Below, in pieces: positions 11,211-20,769 of a stretch of 64,000 bases of DNA. The stretch spans positions 80,725,387-80,789,386 of the forward strand of contig NC_064622.1 in NCBI RefSeq assembly GCF_023898315.1, in the 5' to 3' direction. The notes beneath the pieces are model-generated. The model ran no database searches and was not told the DNA's origin. It worked only from the letters and a program-made list of their open reading frames with translations. Origin of the DNA: Schistocerca nitens. Lineage: Eukaryota; Arthropoda; Insecta; Orthoptera; Acrididae. A program made the position numbers and the translations under genes. The number at the start of each line of letters is the position of its first letter. Within the stretch, counting starts at the first letter, position 1.

Positions 11211-12821
11211 GACACGCAACGAGAGGATACACAAATACGTTATCAGCCCCACTGCTCGTTTTTTAATTACTTCTTGACGCACTTTCCTCTCAATCATTTA
11301 CTTATTTCATCACTTTATTGTAATAGCACTTGTAGCAACACTTCAACTTCCATACTAACAACGCCTCTCACATGCAGAGCTACACACCAACATAACAGTT
11401 CCGTATCCCGCGCTCGACTTTCTAGACGCGGCTGCCCGCAGAGATACTCCACAACTAAGCCAACGACATGACAATACGCCTACAAGTTGAAAGTCCACCC
11501 TCTAGCTCAGATTTCTATTTCATCGTATGACGAGATCCCACATAATTGAGTCTCTGTCAATAAATTCTGTGTTTGAACGGCGGGTAGATTAGATTCATCG
11601 TCATAAAGGAATTATGAAAGGTTACCAGAATAAGAATGAGAGCACCTCGTTCGCCTGGAGGGTGACTATCGACATTACAGTATAAAATCAGCTACAGTCA
11701 AGGCTTGGGGGATGATGCTCCGTCGATATGGGGAAGACGTTCGCAGGCTTTCACAGAGGAAGTGCTGTTCAGTGGAAAGGGTGACACCCGCTCTCGGTGT
11801 AGTGTTCGTAACGGTACCGTAGCGAGCGAGGAGCGGGCGAGGCACCCCAGGTGCGAGAAATGGTGGACTATTCGCCAGTGAGCTGAGTTCACTTTCTCCG
11901 CGCACGAAGCTACTATTATCGTGTTTAATCAGATGGATTATGGACTATAGAGGACTGATGTAGAGCGGTTCTCACATCTGTAAGTGTAGATATCTATCCA
12001 TCACGAAAACCGAAATAAGGTTACAAGGACTGCTTAGTGAGGGAAATGGGACTTCCTGAGTGATCAGATTCTATTGCTTTTCTTGGTTGACCGAGAAGAC
12101 CTGGAAGGAGACGGACATGTTTGATACCTAGGACGAAATCCTTAAGCGTAGGCACTGACACAGTAATTTTGGCAGTCAGGTATATTGAGTTTTCTTGTTG
12201 ATCTGTGTTTTCATTGAAATTCTTGACACATTAACAGTTCCACAGTTAGGATGAATATATCAAACATTCTGTTAAGAACATGTCCTACTACTACAGTCAT
12301 CACTGCTTATTCCATTGTGGCAAATGGTGGCCAACGGTTTTTGTCAGCATCTAAATATTACTCCCTAATACCGTGCCTCGCAAACTCGCATCACGCCAAA
12401 AAAGACGCTAATAAATAGAAGGTTAATTGTGTTCGTGTGCCGGCGATGCTGGCTGTAGATTCTATAGGAACGCCTGCAAAAGCCTCCGACACATTATTCC
12501 GTCATCTGAGCGTTTTGAGTACGTCTAGAGCGACTTGTTGAACCTTTCACGACAAACTTAGGAGACGTTATCGTCATTGTTTGGACAATTACTTCTAGAT
12601 GTAGTGGTTAAGTTCACTGCTGAAAATTATGTCTTTGGTCTATAGTACTTGTCACGTGACGTAAATCACGTTTTGATGTAATAATCTAGTCCCACGTGCG
12701 AGTGAATTCGAAAATACTGTTTGCGTAAAATACCTATGTGTACCCTTGTGGGTGCATGCGAGAAATTAAATCCAGAGAAATAGAAGCAAATATACTTCAG
12801 TTATCAATTGGGTATACACAA

Positions 12822-12886
<65 letters not shown>
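12822..12886. repeat. (CA)n-(TA)n microsatellite
   Basis: A CA run to 12840 passes into a TA run to 12886. The TA run abuts the Tc1 element, and another TA run lies on its other side. Confidence 0.9.
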
Positions 12887-12889
<3 letters not shown>

Positions 12890-14303
12890 CTGGAAATTGA
12901 AATAAGAACACCGTGAATTCATTCTCCCAGGAAGGGGAAACTTTATTGACACATTCCTGGGGTCAGATACATCACATGATCACACTGACAGAACCACAGG
13001 CACATAGACACAGGCAACAGAGCATGCACAATGTCGGCACTAGTACAGTGTATATCCACCTTTCGCAGCAATGCAGGCTGCTATTCTCCCATGGAGACGA
13101 TCGTAGAGATGCTGGATGTAGTCCTGTGGAACGGCTTGCCATGCCATTTCCACCTGGCGCCTCAGTTGGACCAGCGTTCGTGCTGGACGTGCAGACCGCG
13201 TGAGACGACGCTTCATCCAGTCCCAAACATGCTCAATGGGGGACAGATCCGGAGATCTTGCTGGCCAGGGTAGTTGACTTACACCTTCTAGAGCACATTG
13301 GGTGGCACGGGATACATGCGGACGTGCATTGTCCTGTTGGAACAGCAAGTTCCCTGGCCGGTCTAGGAATGGTAGAACGATGGGTTCGATGACGGTTTGG
13401 ATGTACCGTGCACTATTCAGTGTCCCCTCGACGATCACCAGTGGTGTACGGCCAGTGTAGGAGATCGCTCCCCACACCATGATGCCGGGTGTTGGCCCTG
13501 TGTGCCTCGGTCGTATGCAGTCCTGATTGTGGCGCTCACCTGCACGGCGCAAAACACGCATACGACCATCATTGGCACCAAGGCAGAAGCGACTCTCATC
13601 GCTGAAGACGACACGTCTCCATTCGTCCCTCCATTCACGCGTGTCGCGACACCACTGGAGGCGGGCTGCACGATGTTGGGGCGTGAGCGGAAGACGGCCT
13701 AACGGTGTGCGGGACCGTAGCCCAGCTTCATGGAGACGGTTGCGAATGGTCCTCGCCGATACCCCAGGAGCAACAGTGTCCCTAATTTGCTGGGAAGTGG
13801 CGGTGCGGTCCCCTACGGCACTGCGTAGGATCCTACGGTCTTGGCGTGCATCCGTGCGTCGCTGCGGTCCGGTCCCAGGTCGACGGGCACGTGCACCTTC
13901 CGCCGACCACTGGCGACAACATCAATGTACTGTGGAGACCTCACGCCCCACGTGTTGAGCAATTCGGCGGTACGTCCACGCGGCCTCCCGCATGCCCACT
14001 ATACGCCCTCGCTCAAAGTCCGTCAACTGCACATACGGTTCACGTCCACGCTGTCGCGGCATGCTACCAGTGTTAAAGACTGCGATGGAGCTCCGTATGC
14101 CACGGCAAACTGGCTGACACTGACGGCGGCGGTGCACAAATGCTGCGCAGCTAGCGTCATTCGACGGCCAACACCGCGGTTCCTGGTGTGTCCGCTGTGC
14201 CGTGCGTGTGATCATTGCTTGTACAGCCCTCTCGCAGTGTCCGGAGCAAGTATGGTGGGTCTGACACACCGGTGTCAATGTGTTCTTTTTTCCATTTCCA
14301 GGA

Positions 14304-14306
<3 letters not shown>
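12887..14306 (-). mobile_element. Near-complete Tc1-like transposon in a TA array
   Basis: 1420 bp. The terminal inverted repeats are well kept: left tattcctggaaattgaaa at 12887, and right, read inward, cactcctggaaatggaaa. Both continue into agaacac. The element is bounded by TA on both sides (12885-12886 and 14307-14308), the Tc1/mariner target, and lies inside a longer (TA)n array. The single transposase gene is on the minus strand and is open apart from one stop. This is the best-preserved transposon in the window and probably a fairly recent insertion. Confidence 0.9.
13040..14062 (-). pseudogene. Tc1-like transposase, one in-frame stop
   Basis: The frame runs from ATG at 14062 to the stop at 13040, 340 codons, the usual Tc1 length. 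It begins MPRQRGREPYVQLTDFERGR, a helix-turn-helix DNA-binding start. The catalytic triad is visible: VVFSDESRF, FQQDNARPH, and SPDLSPIEHVWD, a DD34E arrangement. The only break is a TGA at 13922-13924, after VGREVSTVH. The next residues (CCRQW) and the usual HRCWRQW text suggest an ancestral CGA, so this is a CpG-type C-to-T change. I read 13562-13924 codon by codon and found no other stop. The protein cuts and pastes the element at TA. Confidence 0.9.

Positions 14307-14374
<68 letters not shown>
14307..14374. repeat. (TA)n microsatellite, right flank of Tc1
   Basis: Sixty-eight bases of alternating TA, the continuation of the array at 12841-12886. Confidence 0.9.
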
Positions 14375-14375
<1 letters not shown>

Positions 14376-14817
14376 TCCACCTGTGCAGAGGGAGTGTGAC
14401 AGTTTTAAAATTCACTGCAATAAACAAAATGGCCAACTAATTCCAACCCAGACTAGCAGAGCGAGCCACCCTGCAAGCAGTGAAGAGACATGACATAAAA
14501 AGGGGGACAGACCTACAGCTAAAACAGAGGCAGAACTACTTATGCAAGAAACAACAGGGTGCAACGAAAATGATTCCAATTAATTATTTGTGTGTCCATC
14601 TTTCACAGATGGTTGCGGGAACTCGGCTGTTCGGTACAGAATGTCAACTCAAAACATCTTTCAGCCGTCCAAATTTTCTGATTGTTATATTATTGAGCAA
14701 CCAGTTTCGGCGATGTATTACAGCATCTTCAGGCGCCCTGACCGACGTGTAGGAAGGTTCCCCTCTCAGCTCCAGTTCAAAATACAGGGCCAGCATTCAG
14801 TGACTATTATCCGTAGG

Positions 14818-14889
14818 TTTTTGAGACAGCGAGCACTTGAAACATCACCTGCCGACAGGTGATGTTTGAATTGATCGCTGTCTCAAAAA
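14818..14889. repeat. Long hairpin, 34-base arms and 4-base loop
   Basis: Left arm 14818-14851 starts tttttgagacagcga and ends catcacctg. Right arm 14856-14889 starts caggtgatg and ends gctgtctcaaaaa. Three or so mismatches interrupt the stem and the loop is ccga. Upstream at 14700-14740 lies a cagtttcggcgatgtatta..catcttcagg stretch of the kind found at ends of retroelements and transposons, so the hairpin may be the end of a short non-autonomous element. Confidence 0.75.
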
Positions 14890-14899
14890 TCTTCAGTAC

Positions 14900-15075
14900 A
14901 GTAGAAACAGCAGAAGAAGACAGTGAATGAAATATGTTCAGCAAATAATTGTGGATGTGGGTTGCATGTGCTACTCTGAGCACCAGTCTCAGAGGTTGGC
15001 ACAGTAGAGGAGTTCGTGGCGGGTCGCTTCAAACCAGTCAAAAGCCTAATGAGACACAAAAAAGGAAAAGGAGAG
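14900..15075 (+). mobile_element. LINE type A, 3' end only
   Basis: Decayed frames give CSANNCGCGLHVLL, corresponding to the IIEDVGC..Y block, then VAGRFKPVKSL and a short A-rich tail (acacaaaaaaggaaaagg). These match the C-terminus and 3' end of the type A LINEs at 25.9 and 36.9 kb. The copy is heavily 5' truncated. Confidence 0.6.
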
Positions 15076-15645
15076 GTTCCATTATAGGTCGTCCACAGAC
15101 TTCCAATCTTGGAAGCTACGTAAGTCGATTTGTGATGCGAGTACGTGACGGAGAGAACAAGACGAGTTGAAAACGAGCCAGTATTATACCTAGCGTGATG
15201 AAGTCATGAGACGCAAAACATCCCACCAACGCGGCACTGACGTAACTGCGCTTCTGCTCGAGCGGACAGTTTAGACGGTCCACTTCGTCACTGATCACAG
15301 CACAACGACGAAGCTTTGCCCAGCGTGGGCGACCGTCTGTTTGCGCAACTCCTTCGCCTAAAATTCCCCATGACAATTAATCATCACTGCTATAGATGCA
15401 AAAGGATCCCGAAATTGCTTTACTGCTTTTAAGTGTATGAGGAAGGATATGAGTGAAAATTAAGCAACGTGTGACCGATAGTGATACAAACAATCGATTG
15501 AATAGAATAATCTGTCGCAGAATGAAATTTTGGAGAAATAAGGAATAATTGAACAGTCCGTCGACGACGAGTTCATTAGAGCTGATAGGAGTTATGAAAG
15601 ATGTGAAAGAAAAGTGGCCCTGAATTACTAAAGAGAACAAAAATG
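15076..15645. other. No gene recognised
   Basis: No motif recognised in any frame. Confidence 0.45.
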
Positions 15646-15649
15646 ATTC

Positions 15650-15871
15650 AGAGAAATAAAAATCTGGGGGTTCAGTCTAGATCTCACAAATGCAACTATA
15701 CTACCGATGACAAACCTTCTGAACATCATGCCAGACTGAGATTTATAGGAAGAATCTTAATGAAGTGTACCACGTTCACGAAGGAAGTGGCTTACTAGGC
15801 TTACTTCATGGATCGATTCTTGAGAATTGTTCATAAATCTGGGAAACTTACCAAGTAGGAGTGATAGGGGA

Positions 15872-15915
<44 letters not shown>

Positions 15916-16280
15916 AGCATGTTTCCTCAACGCGTCGTTTAGTCGGCGTGAGGGCGTTACAGAGATTCTCAACAAACGCCAGTGGCAGACGGTACAGGAG
16001 AGGCGTTGTGGATCAGGGAGAGATTAGTGCTGAAATTTGGAGAGAGCATTTTCGGGGATGAGTCGGACAACATATTACATCCTCCCACATTGACCATGAC
16101 GAGAAAATCCGAGAAACTAGGCATAATACGTAGGCTTACCGACAATCGTTCTTCCCACATGCCATTGGCGGCTGGACCAACGAAAAGGGGGGGGGGATGG
16201 AAGGGGTGGGAGCGCCTTCCGCCACGCGAACCGTTAGGTGGGTAGCGGTGTGCGATGTAGACGACGTAGATGTAGCTTCC
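15650..16280 (+). mobile_element. LINE type B, C-terminal end with GA expansion
   Basis: Pieces match the type B LINE C-terminus: ARLRFIGRILMKC near 15730-15765, FTKEVAY, FLRIVH, then after the GA repeat GVTEILNKRQWQTVQERRC (compare SVTEMFSKLKWQTLKERR at 46.3 kb). The 3' end carries gccttccgccacgc and a gatgtagacgacgtagatgtag tail. An expanded GA repeat at 15868-15909 sits in the coding text, and a G run lies near 16187-16196. Frames are broken repeatedly. Confidence 0.65.
15868..15909. repeat. (GA)n microsatellite inside LINE
   Basis: Forty-two bases of GA with one G-rich interruption. The RERERE frames over it are artefacts. Confidence 0.9.
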
Positions 16281-16399
16281 CACTTTTGTCTTGGCTCAAA
16301 AACAGTCATTACACCGTCTCCAAGTGGTTTATACGCTGCCTGATGAAAGAGTCAAGCACCCAGAAGACAGGGTCAGATGTCATTGTAACTTCTTACATC

Positions 16400-17640
16400 T
16401 ATACACCATCAGTGGATTTTTGAATGATCAGAGTTGCAATTCTGGGTGACAGCTAGAACGGCCAAGAGGGTACATTAGTGTTGTTCGTATTTAGTGTTGT
16501 TACGAGGCCTGGTAGAGTTTCGTATATAAGTGTCGTGAAGAGCGTCAAGTGTTGAATGATCACTGCCGTGTACTTGTGTGAGACAGCGTTATCAGCAGCT
16601 GACAGACTTTCAAAGAGGCCTCATAGTAATTTCCAAGTAGTCAGCTGGACGAATCGTGCAGTGTCCATATTTGTGGGGCTTTTCGAGCTGACAGTGGCCT
16701 GAAGTTGGACTGATTGGGAACGTGAGAGCAGGTACACTTGTTGTCAAGTTTCTGGTCGACCACGTATAACCACCACAAGGGATAATCGCTGTAGCTCCTA
16801 CACGTCTGCACCTGCCATACGAGAACAAGTAATGCACTCCCTGTAACATTCTGCGTCATTCCACACCTCTGGGCGCATACTAGCAGCAGCCGAACTAGGA
16901 AATTAGCGCCCCATACAAAGGCTGCCGTTAACACCACAAACAAAATGGCTGCATTTGAAGTTTTCCAGTGAGCGGGACGCTTGGAGTGCTGATGAATGCC
17001 GTCGCACTGCGTTCAGCGATGAATCGCAGTTCTGTACCACCTGGATCACCATCGTCGGCGAATGTGGTGGTGACCTGCAGGGAGGTCCCATTGTTCCTGT
17101 GATTTGGAGAGCCATAACGCTGTTACTCCTTGCATCATGGTATTTGGAGACAACGGTCATGACTTCATGTCACGGCTGCCAGTGATTGATGAGACTCTTG
17201 AGGACACTACGGTACATCTCAGAATTCCCGAGTCCTCATGTGTTATGCCGTCTGGGACAGTATCGTGGTGCCATTTTTCAATAGGACAATGCTCGTCCAT
17301 ACATGGCATGTCTCACTATGTACTGCCTACGTGATGACCAGTGAGATCACCAGATCTGTCCCTTCTGCAACATGTGTGGGACCAACTCCTTCGACAGCTG
17401 TTTCCCAGGTTGGTTGCAGGCCCTCAATTGGCCTCCATTTAACCAACACACGGCCATTACTGGCACCGAGGGAGAACCACATCACAAAACACAACAGACC
17501 TCCACCACGCCCTGCAATGAGCTGTCGCTTGACACAAGTGATGTCGCAGATGGAAGTGGTTTGGCGTCAGTGGAACGCACGCTGCAGGGCGTCCGGCTAG
17601 GAGCTGTTATTGAAGTAACCGATTTGTAACAGTTCGTTGT
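16400..17640 (+). mobile_element. Strongly decayed Tc1-like transposon
   Basis: Plus-strand fragments suggest a Tc1 transposase in order: CRRTAFSDESQF near 17005-17030 (first catalytic aspartate in FSDES), CIMVFGDNGHDFMSRLPVIDETL near 17130-17200 (compare GVMVWGAI...L..IDGTL), FNRTMLVHTWH near 17275-17300 (from F.QDNA.PH, the aspartate lost), and RSPDLSLLQHVWDQL near 17350-17385. Terminal repeats were not identified, so the ends are approximate. Confidence 0.6.
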
Positions 17641-17930
17641 GTGACTGTGCTGTCATCTGATGCTGAAACTGCTGCAGCAGATGGCGAACACGATGGTCTT
17701 CTCTCTCGGTAGTGCCACGTGGCCATCCGGAAACCGATCTTCTTGCGACCGTACCACCGCTACCAGGAATCGTGTACAGTGACTACATTCCTGCCAAACC
17801 TTCGTGCAGTATCGTAGAAGGAACATCAAGTTCCGCGTAGCCCTATTGCACACTCTCGCTCAACATCAGTGAGGTCCTGATAACTGCGGCTTATCGTCTT
17901 AAAGGCACTCTTAACTAACATCAACTCACC
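17640..17930 (-). mobile_element. N-terminal fragment of another Tc1-like transposase
   Basis: The minus strand reads L.ERE.CAIGLR-like text near 17840, then SGGTVARRSVSGWPRGTTERE near 17690-17760, resembling the linker and DNA-binding N-terminus of Tc1-type transposases. It may belong to the adjacent plus-strand remnant as an inverted piece or be a separate insertion. Confidence 0.4.
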
Positions 17931-17979
17931 AAGACGTTACAGCGTGCATTTAAAACAAACCTGATTTGCATTCTCATAG

Positions 17980-18168
17980 CCGGCCGGTGTGGCCGAGCGG
18001 TTCTAGGCGCTTCAGTCTGAAACCACACGACCGCTACGGTATCAGGTTCGAATCCTGCTTTGGGCATGGATGTGTGTGATGTCCTTAGGTTAGTTAGGTT
18101 TAAGTAGTTCTAGGAGACTGATGACCCCAGGTGTTAAGTCCCATAGTGCTCAGAGTCACTGAACCAAT
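17980..18168 (+). mobile_element. tRNA-derived SINE (ccggccgg head, tail A)
   Basis: Starts ccggccggtgtggccgagcg, an A-box-like tRNA head, with the B-box-like ggttcgaatcc at 18047-18057 and the tail gttagttaggtttaagtag. The TSD tttgcattctcatag at 17965-17979 matches tttgcatcctcatag at 18169-18183, 14 of 15 identical. The body differs from the best copies at several sites. Confidence 0.9.
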
Positions 18169-18281
18169 TTTGCATCCTCATAGTGATGCTACTGGCGTCA
18201 CTCTTATGCGACTGGTGCGCAATCTGAATGCGCACCATCTTTCAGATGTAGAAATGTGATTACGAACTTCCGTTTGTCTAA

Positions 18282-18308
18282 CTGTGTGTGTGTGTGTTTG
18301 TGTGTGTA
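18282..18308. repeat. (GT)n microsatellite
   Basis: Short GT run with one T interruption. Confidence 0.8.
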
Positions 18309-18329
18309 TAAACGAGACATGTTCAGAAA

Positions 18330-19300
18330 GTAAGTAACTAGACTTTAACTGTTTTAGAAAAGGCGTATTAGAAAAAAAAATTACGGGGTTATGGATATAC
18401 TTGTTAACTATTTTCCCAACATAATCGCCACCCCGTTCAATGAATATGGTAAGCTTCTTTATGCCCTCGTCGAAGAACTCTCCCGCCAGCTTCTTCCTCC
18501 CCTTTGTAACCTGTTTCTGCGTGCACTCGTCGATTGAAAATTTATTCCACCCACGTGTACCTGCAGGGAGGTGAAAAGATATAGTAGGCTTCCAAGTCAG
18601 AGGAATATGTGGTGGGTTTCTAAACATCCCAATCCAATGAGTCCGAGAGCGCCTTGGAGGCTTAGGCTGTGTGAGGACGGGTGTTGGCGTGCTACAAAGC
18701 ACACCCTTTTCGTCAGCTTTCACCTTCTTTTGTTATGACTGCTCCTTATGACATTTTTAGAATCTCTCAGTATCGTTGTGCATTTATGGTCTTCCCCTGA
18801 GACAGAAAAAAGTCGACCAAAATGATGCCTTGTCGGCCCCAAAACACCGAGGCCATGGTTTTATTGCCCGAAATTGTCGTTTTGAATTTTGTGCCAGATG
18901 GGAACGTGTGATTTGTCTTTTTGTCTCTATTGGGTAATATGCCAATCCTTTGTCATCACCACTCACAACGGATCCCTAGAAATTCGCTCTTTTGACCAGA
19001 TTTTTCTTGTGCTCCTCAGCTGTTTGCGACCTATTTTGCCCCCATTTTCTATGAGTGTCTCGTATAAGTGGAAACATCGCAGAAATTTCACTCATCATCA
19101 ATCGATGGTGTTCACGAACTGTTTCCTGGATTTTTTGCACCGACTCATCAGTCAAATGGAAGATTTTTCACTCTTCCACTCGTCAAGAATATTTGTTCTG
19201 TATCCATAAAATTCCCTACACCACTTCAACGGACTAGTTCTGTACATAACACCTTCGCCGTAAACCGTTTTTACTGTAAAAAAACGGTAGGTTTCATTTC
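18330..19300 (-). mobile_element. Decayed mariner transposon
   Basis: Minus-strand frames follow a mariner transposase from start to end: KWCREFYGYRTNI near 19240 (N-terminal region), VVSGDDKGLAYYPIETKRQ near 18900-18960 (compare TGDE.WV.YY..E.K), GRQGIILVDF-like text near 18800-18830, an N.RPHTA remnant near 18670, and FFDEGIKKLTIFIERGGDYVGK near 18415-18480 (compare FYDEGI.KLV.RYDKCLN..GDYVEK). At least three frame changes and several stops occur. The order and spacing show a once full-length element. Terminal repeats were not found with confidence. Confidence 0.75.
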
Positions 19301-19534
19301 TTAATTTCGATATTTAAGCAATAACTTTTCAAAGGGAGAAAGCAGCTGCTATTTCGCACACGTCTTAGAAACGAAGTGCTACGTGTTGACTGCTTTATTG
19401 TAAACAACAACAGGAAACAAACGCTTTGCCACCGCACAGACAACATCGTGCATACTTTGATTGGAGTCTAAAAAGCAGGCAACTAAATTTGCACCCGATA
19501 TCTGACTAAGACGATTAAGGAATTGGTCTAAATA

Positions 19535-20300
19535 TGAGGGCTATCCACAGAGTACATTACGTTTTGGAATTAAAAATAAATATATTATTGGAACATTTCT
19601 TTATTATATACAGATGAAAGCCACACTTAAATACTACTTTTCTACATAGTTGCCATTTAAATTAAGGCACTTATCGCAGCGATGGACGAGCTTGAAAATT
19701 CCTTCGTCGTAAAATTCGTCCGCCTGCGCCATCAAACACGTAATGACTGTCTTTTGGGACAGGAAAGGTGTGATTTTTGTGGATTTCCTGGAAAGAGGCA
19801 CTACAACAAACTCTCAAAGGTATTGCCAAACTCTGCACAACCTCAGAAGAGCAACACAAAACAAGCGCAGGGGAAAGTTGGGCTAAAAGATCTTGCTGAT
19901 TCACGACAACGCCTGGGCCCACACGGCAAATGCCACTCGTGAAGTTCTCGAATCTTTTAAGTGGGAGTTGTTTCCTCATCCGCCGTACAGTCCCGACCTG
20001 GCACCGAGCGACTTCCACTTATTCCCAGCAATGAAGAAGTGGTTGGCTATGCAGCGTTTTGATGACGACGCACAGCTTCAAGAAGAGGTAACCACGTGGT
20101 TGAAGGCGCAGGCGGACGAATTTTACGACGAAGGAATTTCCAAGCTCGTCCATCGCTACGATAAGTGCCTTAATTTAAATGGCAACTATGTAGAAAAGTA
20201 GTATTTAAATGTGCCTTTCATCTGTATATAATAAAAAAAATTTCCAATACTTTATTTATTTTTAATTCCAAAACGTAATGTACTTTGTGGATAGCCCTCG
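19535..20300 (+). mobile_element. Foldback mariner: 5' part replaced by inverted 3' end
   Basis: 766 bp between TA dinucleotides (19533-19534 and 20301-20302). The left arm 19535-19730 is an almost exact reverse complement of the right arm 20105-20300, 196 bases each. The right arm includes the last ~30 transposase codons plus the 3' UTR and TIR, so the left arm carries the same codons backwards. The 374-base centre holds transposase text starting in mid-protein. Such structures arise by abortive gap repair or template switching and resemble how MITEs form. Arms differ by a few substitutions and small indels near the ends. Confidence 0.9.
19893..20201 (+). pseudogene. Mariner transposase C-terminus
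   Basis: The frame gives LLIHDNAWAHTANATREV (second catalytic aspartate in HDNA), HPPYSPDLAPSDFHLFPAM (third, SPDLAPSD), LQEEVTTWLKAQADEFYDEG, and KLVHRYDKCLNLNGNYVEK then stop. The spacing fits the mariner DD34D catalytic core. Residues upstream are in another frame at 19730-19890 (VFWDRKGVIFVDFLERGTT, CQTLHNLRRATQNK). The N-terminal third, with the DNA-binding region and the first catalytic aspartate, is absent, so it cannot be functional. Confidence 0.85.
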
Positions 20301-20410
20301 TATTACGTAAAGAGAAAATGGTAATTCAGCTGCAAGTCCAAAAACTTGTAAAAAAACCTCCCAGTCAATTGTTCAGTTGTGTATACCGTAACGTATTACT
20401 GTTGAAGAGC

Positions 20411-20506
20411 CTTATATTCGGCAAAAAACTAATTATAATAAAATTAAAATAAGCTGGTCTTACATTCGGCAAAAAAATAATCAAAATAAAATAAAAATAA
20501 ACTGGA
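20411..20506. repeat. 48-bp direct duplication
   Basis: cttatattcggcaaaaaact at 20411 and cttacattcggcaaaaaaat at 20459 begin two adjacent copies, each ending ctgg. The copies differ at several positions. Confidence 0.7.
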
Positions 20507-20765
20507 CAGCAGAGAAGAGGAAGCCAACGCAGTTTTCATATTATTCCAGGAATACACTCTCAAGCTACACGGAAAGTGCTGATCATAATGCGTCCGCTAC
20601 TTTAGGTAGCACAGTTAGTCAAAGGCTGAGACACATTCACCTGATAGCGACACTGAGCACAGGTGTCATAAGCCTAAACAGGAGCCGGAGAGAAAATCCT
20701 ACTCCTGCGGTGCGCCATTTGTAGTGTATTTCGTGACCTATGTTTCAAAAGTTCCATGAAAATGT
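20507..20765. other. No gene recognised
   Basis: No motif recognised. Confidence 0.4.
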
Positions 20766-20769
20766 AAAA

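Larger units (their letters stand above)
8141..12821. other. No gene recognised
   Basis: 4.7 kb without a recognisable coding region. ORFs are short, and none carries a family motif I know. Within it I support only the small CCAAT hairpin at 8746-8783 and a degenerate repeat at 10832-11210. The stretch 10265-11500 is relatively GC-rich and CpG-bearing, and could be promoter or retroelement UTR sequence. Confidence 0.4.

Noticed and set aside
13922-14380. 152-codon minus-strand frame with a poly-IY start
   Set aside because: The IYIY stretch is translation of the TA microsatellite. Only the part from MPRQRGR on belongs to the Tc1 transposase.
15827-16061. RERERE-rich and SLSLSL-rich frames
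   Set aside because: Artefacts of the GA microsatellite in a LINE relic.
18178-18723. 181-codon minus-strand frame as a host gene
   Set aside because: Its middle matches the C-terminal end of a mariner transposase with a frame change. The rest is shadow sequence and a GT repeat.
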